NCBI GenBank assembly: GCA_016748015.1
Contig: JAAOMT010000503.1
Location: 107,199 to 148,221, forward strand
Origin: Geosiphon pyriformis
Taxonomy: Eukaryota > Glomeromycota > Glomeromycetes > Archaeosporales > Geosiphonaceae
Length of the DNA: 41,023 bases
Direction of reading: 5' to 3'
Position numbers and translations under genes: made by a program. This document shows, piece after piece, positions 34,690 through 41,023 of this stretch. The notes beneath the pieces were generated by a model. The model saw only the letters and a list, made by a program, of their open reading frames with translations, ran no database searches and was not told the DNA's origin. Position 1 is the first letter of the stretch; each line of letters opens with the position of its first letter.

Positions 34690-35310
34690 AACCTGTGGTA
34701 CCTTTAACAAATACAAAGATTGCAACAAAAAACTTTCATCAATGGGAGCATGTATTTTTCCAGAAGAGGAATATGAAACTTGTACTTGTTACTTTTGTAA
34801 AGCATGTCATAGAAAACGATTTGGATCTCCAAAAAAAAGTGGAAAATAGGACAACACATCTTGCCTTACATGTGGAGAAATGCTACCAAAAGAATGCAAT
34901 TGGATTGATGTAGCAATGAAAGAAGGAGTATGTGATCAAACCTATCAATATGCTCTATCAATTTCGGAAAAAGTCAGAAGAGAAACACCATTTGATGCAG
35001 CATACAACAGTGCTCTCAATAAACTTTACCACTACTCTTATAATGCTGAAATGATTTTTGACCTAGCAATGGCATTGATCAATAGAGCCACCCAAGAAGA
35101 TGTCTGCCAAATAAAAGAAGCTGAATATATTGAGTATACAATAGAATTAGCTGAATTTGATTATGAAGATGAAGTAGAAACCTACCACCAAATTGCAAGC
35201 CACACATATCCGACCAAAGAAGCTCAAATTCAACAATTAAAGCAAATAAACATTCAATTGTGTGAAGAATGTGTTATGCCTTGTGATGACCAATGGTGTT
35301 TAGAATGTTA
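34690..35310 (+). pseudogene. family-A Cys-rich region between protease and dUTPase
   Basis: Across a TAG stop (34848-34850) the translation gives YKDCNKKLSSMG, then CTCYFCKACHRKRFG, then CLTCGEMLPKECNW, a helical block (about 90 residues) and C-x2-C-x3-C-x4-C-x2-C (CEECVMPCDDQWCLEC, residues 128-143 of the frame starting at 34880). Family B has the same series. Probably zinc-binding; function unknown. Confidence 0.65.
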
Positions 35311-36076
35311 TGCTTTTAGCATTCCTCTGCCAGATGAGAATGATGAAAATAAAATCGAATTTGGAGTATTTGAACTAGTAGAAGAACTACCAACCACTCT
35401 CATTTATCTTCTTGAAAAGCAACCACCTCTACAACTTAAATATTTTGACAACCATGGCCAAGGAATCAGACCAGAAAAAGCACACGAAATTGATGCTGGA
35501 TATAACCTAAGATACCCAAAAAAAGATACTTTGGTTCTTCAACCAAAGTCCTTGACAAAAATCAATCTCAAAATTGCTTTTGAAATTCTACCAGGAGCAA
35601 TAGTTCAAATTGCCTCCAGATCATCATTGTCAAGCAAAGGAATCAATATTAGAGGAGGAGTTATAGATGCAGAATACACTGGAGACATTACCATCATGTT
35701 ACAGAATGAGATGAACAAACCATTCAAAATTGAACATGCTGAAAAAATTGCTCAAGCAATTTACTTACTCTTAATCAACATTTCGAGATTACAATCAGTA
35801 AACAACAGAGAACAATTGGAAAAAAGTGAAAGAGAAACTCAAGGTTTTGGTTCAACTAGACGATTTATAGTTCCAGTAAACATAGCTCTTAATACACAAA
35901 ATGAATCTCACCAGATTCTTCAACTTCTCCAGCCAATTACCATTTTACCTTTTGGAGAACATCACGAAATTTACACTTGCTCAAAACCCACCACTATATC
36001 ACAAATCTTTGAATCCAATAAACAAATTTGTTTAAAGCATAAAATCTCAATTCCAAACATTTATATTCCCAAATAA
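34880..36076 (+). CDS. family-A dUTPase-containing segment of pol (398-codon open frame)
   Basis: This is the longest open pol segment of the plus-strand element. dUTPase motif 1 is at residue 205 (DAGYNL; the usual Asp before Leu is Asn), motif 2 at 245 (ASRSSLSSKGI), motif 3 at 260 (GVIDAEYTGDI), motif 4 near 288 (AEKIAQAIYL) and motif 5 at 322 (GFGSTRR). All five motifs of the trimeric all-beta dUTPase are in order and correctly spaced. The family removes dUTP, here presumably during reverse transcription. It is a polyprotein domain, not a free gene: the ATG at 34880 is just the first Met after an upstream stop. Confidence 0.8.
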   Translation: MLPKECNWIDVAMKEGVCDQTYQYALSISEKVRRETPFDAAYNSALNKLYHYSYNAEMIFDLAMALINRATQEDVCQIKEAEYIEYTIELAEFDYEDEVETYHQIASHTYPTKEAQIQQLKQINIQLCEECVMPCDDQWCLECYAFSIPLPDENDENKIEFGVFELVEELPTTLIYLLEKQPPLQLKYFDNHGQGIRPEKAHEIDAGYNLRYPKKDTLVLQPKSLTKINLKIAFEILPGAIVQIASRSSLSSKGINIRGGVIDAEYTGDITIMLQNEMNKPFKIEHAEKIAQAIYLLLINISRLQSVNNREQLEKSERETQGFGSTRRFIVPVNIALNTQNESHQILQLLQPITILPFGEHHEIYTCSKPTTISQIFESNKQICLKHKISIPNIYIPK

Positions 36077-36274
36077 ATGAAAAAATTTTAAGTTATATTC
36101 TACAACCCCAATAATTACCCTATTGTCTTATTAAACAAACTAGAGATTGGAATCATACACAGCAATATTTTTCAAGATGAAAACCCTCAAATTGTTTCTA
36201 ATTTCATCGAAATTGTAAGGCACACCCTACTCTCAAATCCAAATATTATTCTCACTACTGAAAACTACTACTTT

Positions 36275-37275
36275 TTGGAAAAAAAACTCTCTCAAATCAA
36301 CATGGGTCCTTTAAAACTTCAACAAAAAAGACAATTGAAACAATTGATAGCTGAATTTGCAAATATATTTGCAAAAGACAACAATGACTTGGGAAAAATG
36401 AACATTGTTCAACATCAGATCCATACAGGAGATGTTTTACCAAAATGTCAACAAGCTTATCGAGTGCCACCTGCCAGCCACCAATTCATCAGAAAAGAGG
36501 TCCAAAGAATGCTCAATAACAGATTGATTCAACCATCAAGAAGTTCTTGGGCCTCATCAGTAGTTTTAGTTAAAAAGAAAAACGGAAAAATCAGATTTTG
36601 TGTTAATTATAGACAACTGAATAGTGTTACAATTGAAGATGCCTACTCTCTTCCAAGAATTGATGACATGCTAGATGCTCTAGGAAAAGCCAAGTTTTTC
36701 TCAACTTTAGACTTGGAAAGTGGATACTGGCAAGTCAAAATGGACCCAAAAAACCGACCCAAAACAGCATTTACCACCCAGAGAGAAAACTATGAGTTTA
36801 ATGTTATGCCTTTTGAACTCTGCAATGCACTAGCAACATTTCAGCAACTCATAGATGTTGTATATAAAGGACTCTTGTGGCAATTAGTAGTTGTCTATTT
36901 TGATAACACTAATATATACTCATCAAGCTTTAAGACTCATTTTATTTACTTGCGAGAAGTTTTTTAACGATTACGGAAAGCAGGATTAAAGTTAAACATT
37001 GAGAAATGTCATTTTGGAAAAACAAGCTTGATTTTTTTTGGACACATAGTTAGTAAAGATGGAGTCAAACCAAATCCAGGAACAATTAGTGCTGTTAAAA
37101 ACTTTCAAACCCCCAAAAATACTACAGAACTAAGAGGATTTGTAGAATTAGCCTCTTACTATTGAAAATTCATAAAAAAATTTTCAGAAATTGCTAAACT
37201 ACTCAATTATCTTATCAACAAAAATGTACCATACAAATGGACTGAAGAACAACAAAAAGCTTTTGAAACTTTCAA
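36275..37275 (+). pseudogene. family-A reverse transcriptase
   Basis: NNRLIQPSRSSWAS, FCVNYRQLN (Asp to Asn), FSTLDLESGYWQV, the active site YFDN (second Asp to Asn, 36905-36907) and GHIVSKDG are in order. A TAA (36964-36966) replaces a Gln codon and a TGA (about 37162) a Trp codon. Connection and thumb sequences (TELRGFVELASYY) follow. Inactive. Confidence 0.85.
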
Positions 37276-37705
37276 AACAAAATTGACAACAGCTTCAGTT
37301 CTTGCTTACCCAGACTTTAACAAACGATTCTAATTAGCCACTGATGCTTTACACATAGCATTTGGTGCCATTTTATCACAATTGGATGAAAATGGCCAGA
37401 AACAAGTTATTGCCTATGCCAGCAAAACATTCAAGCCAACAGAACTCAAATATGGCTCAACTGAATTGGAAGCTGCTGCAGTCATCTGGGCTCTCAAACA
37501 CTTTCAACAATACCTGAAGAATGGAAAAAAATTTGACATAATAACTGACAATATTGGCCTCAAATGGCTTAATAAAAGAAAACTGAACAAAGTGCCAAAC
37601 AGTCTCAATAGAATGACTTCCTAGCAGACTACAGATACATTGTACATCACAAACCAGGAAACCTACACACCAATGTTGATAGTCTCTCAAGAATGAGACA
37701 ATATT
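37276..37705 (+). pseudogene. family-A RNase H
   Basis: LATDALHIAFGAILSQ, YGSTELEAAAVIWAL and FDIITDNIGLKWL keep the three main acidic residues. A TAA (CAA to TAA, about 37333) and a frameshift near 37618 break it. The end (HHKPGNLHTNVDSLSRM) is in the shifted frame and stops just before the inserted LTR. Confidence 0.8.
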
Positions 37706-37710
37706 AATAC

Positions 37711-38689
37711 TGTTACTGGAGGTTTTTGGTCTCTTTTCTTAAATGTTGTTGATGCTTGTTTGCTGTGAATTCACGTTTTCTGGATGTGGTTGAACCTCCA
37801 GTAACTGAATTTATCTTCAAATTATCTCCTATAATTTGAACTGCTGGGCTTATAAGTGGAATGGCCAATTTCTTGCCAGTTGCTTTATGTAGTTACATTG
37901 TAGTAAACATCAACTCTTTCCCAGGAATTGCTCGTCTGGAAGCTCACTAAAAATGTGTAGTTACTTTACTGTGAAAGTCAACTCTTCTACAGGGATCTCG
38001 TCTGTAGGCTACCCTAATGGTTGTAATAAGAAAAGAAAAGAAAATAAAAGAAATGTAAAAGAAATAGAATTCTGTCAAGGGAAACGTTTTCTATTCAGGC
38101 CTGGAGTCACTAACAGTTTACTGAAATTGGTAGCTAATCAATTTCGAAATGTTAGTTGGGTTTTGAAGATTTTCCAAGTACAATAATTAAAGAATTTGGT
38201 TTTTCAAATTATTTGATATTTATTTCTTTTTGTGTGTAGAGGGATGGTTTTTAAGAGATAAATCTAAGATAAGATACATTTTCTCAAAGAGAGGAGCTCT
38301 TCTTTTATACAACTTGTCGTAACACTATTCTATGAACTTGAACTTTGCTATTTTCTAAAATTTCACTGAACTAAAGATACATTTCGGCAAATTACAAGTT
38401 ATTTTGGCAAACTATTAGATATTTCGGTGAACTATCAATTATTTCGGCAAATTTCTACAAATTTTGGTGAACTTCTGAATGTTGCATAGTTCGGGGTATT
38501 GCATGATTGATTATCGCAATTAAGTTACATTTGTGTTGTGTACAATTTGGGTTATTAATTAAATGATAATTTCAGACATTTTTGCTAATGTAATAAGTGA
38601 TCATTTGAAATGATAATATATGCTAATTAATGATAGGAATTATAAGATAATTTCATGCTAAATAATATCTCTAATTTTGTCTGGTAACA
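37711..38689 (-). repeat. family-A 3' LTR of the second element (979 bp)
   Basis: The plus strand begins TGTTACTGGAGG and ends CTGGTAACA. The U5 stem arms are perfect here: GTTACTGGAGGTT (37712-37724) and AACCTCCAGTAAC (37793-37805). Confidence 0.9.
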
Positions 38690-38703
38690 TAATCTCCTCC
38701 TCA
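38690..38703 (-). other. polypurine tract of the second family-A element
   Basis: Minus strand TGAGGAGGAGATTA immediately precedes the LTR start TGTTACCAG. Confidence 0.75.
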
Positions 38704-39328
38704 AGACTGAGCTCCATCGAAGTCCAAGTACTGTCTGTTATTTCCAGATAATAATCCAAAATTATTGAAGAAATTTGGTCTGAAAATTGTTGAAATTTCA
38801 GTTCTGTGAGCTTTCCAATGTATTAAATCTTCAAAGGTTGAAAAATTGGGTTTTGTAGTACGTTTTCACAGGTGTGGAATAGGTCATAAAGTCTAAGAGC
38901 AGCTCTAAGCCTGTAGCGACTGTTTGTTGATCCAGTTGTTGTTTTGAATTCGTTGTGGAGTTGTTTCTGAATAGCCTCTTTTGTAATATTTGCTGTTGTA
39001 AGTTCCAGTTTCCATTCGTAGAATGTTTTTCCTATGTGAAAATATCTATAGATTGGAGGATATTTAGTGTTTTCCTCATTGAGACACAGTTAAAGTTTTT
39101 GTTGAATTGTAGCATTTGGTAGAATACTAATTGGAGTGGGCATTAGATTTTCTTTTAAAGCAAGCTTTAAAAGTTCTGGGAGGTGAATTCCAGTATAACT
39201 TCTTGTGTTTTTTTTTTTTTTTTTTTTGTTTTTTGAGATTGTTTCTAAATTATAAGAAAATAACTAGTAAAATTAAATTAAGTGTTCAGGTTGGAAGGTT
39301 GTTCAATGACAATTATTGGTTCTAAGTT
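38704..39328 (-). other. 3' untranslated region of the second family-A element
   Basis: There is no open frame beyond the integrase stop. A decayed copy of its left part is at 16045-16320. A 20-nt T run occurs near 39211-39230. Confidence 0.6.
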
Positions 39329-40663
39329 TCAGAGAATGTCTTCAGGATTGACCAAAGGGGAATGTGTACCGATTTGTGGAATTAATGGTTCAGGATTGTT
39401 TCTGAAATGATAGTGTTTCAAACAATTTCCATGTGCAACTTTTGCTAGGATTTTGTTATTAAGTCTTAGCTTGTATGATCCACTGCCTAAGACTTCATGG
39501 ATAAAGAATGGTCCATCCCATTTATTTTCAAATTTTCCACTCCATTGTTTTTCAGCTTTAGTTCTGTGTAAGAGAACTTTGTTTCCAATTTTGAATTTAT
39601 TGGTGACTGAAGGCAATTTGTTATCATGCCATTCTTTTTGTTAAGCTTGGGAGTGTTCAATATGGGTGGCTGCTATTCATTGTTTTCCTTCCAATGTGCT
39701 AAGCAGAGTGTAGGCTCTTCGCTGAAGCATTTCTTGGAAATTGTTTTTATTGATCAGTTGTGCTGGGTATGTTTCCACTGTGAAACTAATTGGTAACATT
39801 GCCGTTCTTCCGTAAGTTAAATCAAATGGTGTGTGTTTTGTGGTATCTTGTTTTAATGTCCTATATGCTAGTAACACTGATGGGATAAAGAGATCCCATT
39901 CTTGCTCAAAATCAGTTAAGACTTTGGCTAATAACTTACACAATGTTCTGTTAAACTGTTCCACAAGTCCATTTGTTTGTGGATGGTAGGGTGAAGACAG
40001 AGGTCTTTTGACATTGAATTGTTCACAAATTTTTTGTATCAGGTTGTTCACAAAGTGTGTTCCCTGATCAGATAAAAGTTCAATTGAACATCTATGTCTA
40101 CAAATGATGTCTTCGTAAATGAAATTTGCTACTGATTTTGCATCTGCTCGTTGAATGGCTCTGGCTTCAGGCCATTTAGTAAGATAGTCTACAGCTACTG
40201 CAATATAACGGTTTCCTTGAGTGGTAATAGATAGTGGTCCAACTAAATTGATACCAACTCTGTCAAAAGGCTGTCCAACTTTGATTGGATTTAAAAGTTC
40301 TGTAGGGCGAGTTCCTTCTCTTCTTTGACAAATATCACAAGATTCGACATATTCGTGAATGTCTTTTCTCATTCGAGGCCAAAAGTAGTATTCTATTGTT
40401 CTTTGGGTGGTGCTATCTTTTCTGAAGTGTGCTGATGAAGGATCTGAGTGCATATTGTATAAAATGGTCTCTTTTTCCTGTTCTTGTATTAATTTGAGTG
40501 GTTTGGTTGGGTTTTTGAGATTTCGATGATAGATAATGTTGTTGTGTAGAAAATATTGTTTGGCTTGTTGTTGTAACCAATGTTTTTCATCTGGGGACCA
40601 ATCTGTTGGGATTGTTAATGTCTTCAAATATTGTTTGAGATTGTTGTAGTTTTCGGGGTTCAT
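39329..40663 (-). pseudogene. family-A integrase, nearly intact
   Basis: 40663-39677 is open for 328 codons: HHCC domain (H and H in NMHSDPSSAHF, then CDICQRR), core GINLVGP (first catalytic Asp is Asn, AAT at 40247-40249), LLSDQGTHFVN (second Asp intact), GLVEQFNRTL (Glu intact) and the tail to LEGKQ. After stops at about 39620-39676, the C-terminal domain continues (39616-39329) with KVLLHRTKAEKQW, WDGPFFIHEV and SYKLRL, a GPF-type module. Only the one catalytic change and the break before the C-terminal domain prevent a functional reading. Confidence 0.85.
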
Positions 40664-40715
40664 TGTTTGTTGTTTTGATGCTGTTAATTCAAATGGGTGT
40701 TGGTTTTGTTTTCTG

Positions 40716-41023
40716 ATCTTGCCTTATTCTTGAGAGACAATCAACATTGGTGTGGAGTTTTCCTAATTTGTGGTGTACGATGTATTGGTAATTAGCTAAA
40801 AATCCTGTCCATCGGGTTTGTTTTGCATTCAGCTGGGTGTTTTTGTTTTGAAGCCATTTAAGTCCAATATTATCAGTGATAATATCAAATTCTTTGGGTC
40901 TGAGATAAAGGTTGAAGTGATGTAGGGCCCAGATTACTGCTGCGGTTTCTAATTCTGTTGCGGGGTAGTTCTTTTCGGCTGGTTTTAATGTTCTACTAGC
41001 ATAAGCAATTACTCGCTCATTTC
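40716..41023 (-). pseudogene. family-A RNase H of the second element (partial)
   Basis: The frame entering from the right edge reads VIAYASRTLKPAEKNY, ATELETAAVIWALHHF, FDIITDNIGLKWLQ and LHTNVDCLSRI, a typical gypsy RNase H end. It stops (TGA) near 40715, while the integrase frame continues upstream in +1 (HPFELTASKQQ before the Met at 40663), so a 1-nt shift separates them. Confidence 0.75.

Larger units (their letters stand above)
31247..37710 (+). mobile_element. family-A Ty3/gypsy element with dUTPase (plus strand, interrupted)
   Basis: A 5' LTR, a primer-binding site, gag, protease, Cys-rich region, dUTPase, RT and RNase H follow in order on the plus strand. The element is inserted in the LINE (left flanking 4-mer CTGG, 31243-31246). 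It is cut at 37710, right after RNase H, by a minus-strand family-A element, so its integrase and 3' LTR should lie beyond the window. Stops, a frameshift and four Asp-to-Asn changes at conserved positions make it inactive. Confidence 0.88.
37711..41023 (-). mobile_element. second family-A element, minus strand, running off the right edge
   Basis: The 3' LTR (37711-38689), polypurine tract, 3' untranslated region, integrase and the end of RNase H are present on the minus strand. The element lies head-on inside the plus-strand family-A element, just after its RNase H. The left flanking 4-mer is ATAC. Its remaining pol, gag and 5' LTR lie outside the window. Confidence 0.85.

Noticed and set aside
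34880-36076. A host dUTPase gene or a lentivirus-like endogenous virus
   Set aside because: It lies in one strand and order between a gypsy protease and RT, flanked by LTR features. No envelope gene or lentiviral layout is seen.

Overview
This is an AT-rich eukaryotic window, most likely from an early-diverging fungus, with the arbuscular mycorrhizal Glomeromycotina my best guess. The evidence is one intron-containing host gene with GT-AG and GC-AG introns, a LINE with RT, RNase H and a C-terminal zinc motif of the kind abundant in those fungi, and several Ty3/gypsy-type LTR families. The taxon is an inference from gene style; no rRNA or marker gene was seen.

Layout. 1-6337 is host sequence around one six-exon gene (888-4915, + strand) for a makorin-type E3 ubiquitin ligase. 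It has four CCCH zinc fingers, a makorin Cys-His motif and a C3HC4 RING, with a long Asn/His/Gln-rich N-terminal half. All five introns are phase-compatible and the joined CDS is 3213 nt (1070 codons plus stop). 6338-16540 is a graveyard of very AT-rich retroelement remnants: a decayed family-A element, solo LTRs of families B, C and D, and a decayed minus-strand family-A LTR. 16541-31246 is one minus-strand LINE split by a complete 10,205-bp family-B Ty3/gypsy element (17422-27626, minus) and by a solo LTR of family D (28917-29936). 31247-37710 is a plus-strand family-A element, interrupted at 37711 by a minus-strand family-A element that runs off the right edge.

The LTR elements share an unusual pol layout: gag (CCHC knuckle), aspartic protease, a Cys-rich zinc-binding region, a C-x2-C..WC-x2-C motif, a dUTPase, RT, RNase H and integrase (HHCC, DDE, C-terminal GPF). 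All coding copies are broken. The breaks are dominated by C-to-T/G-to-A transitions: TGG or CAA codons turned into stops, and catalytic Asp codons turned into Asn. Each LTR family has its own tandem-repeat array just upstream of its TATA box. Several families can fold a hairpin between the LTR 3' terminus and an upstream U5 segment, and in family A this is supported by a compensatory base-pair swap. Family letters A-D are my own labels. All alignments were done by eye.
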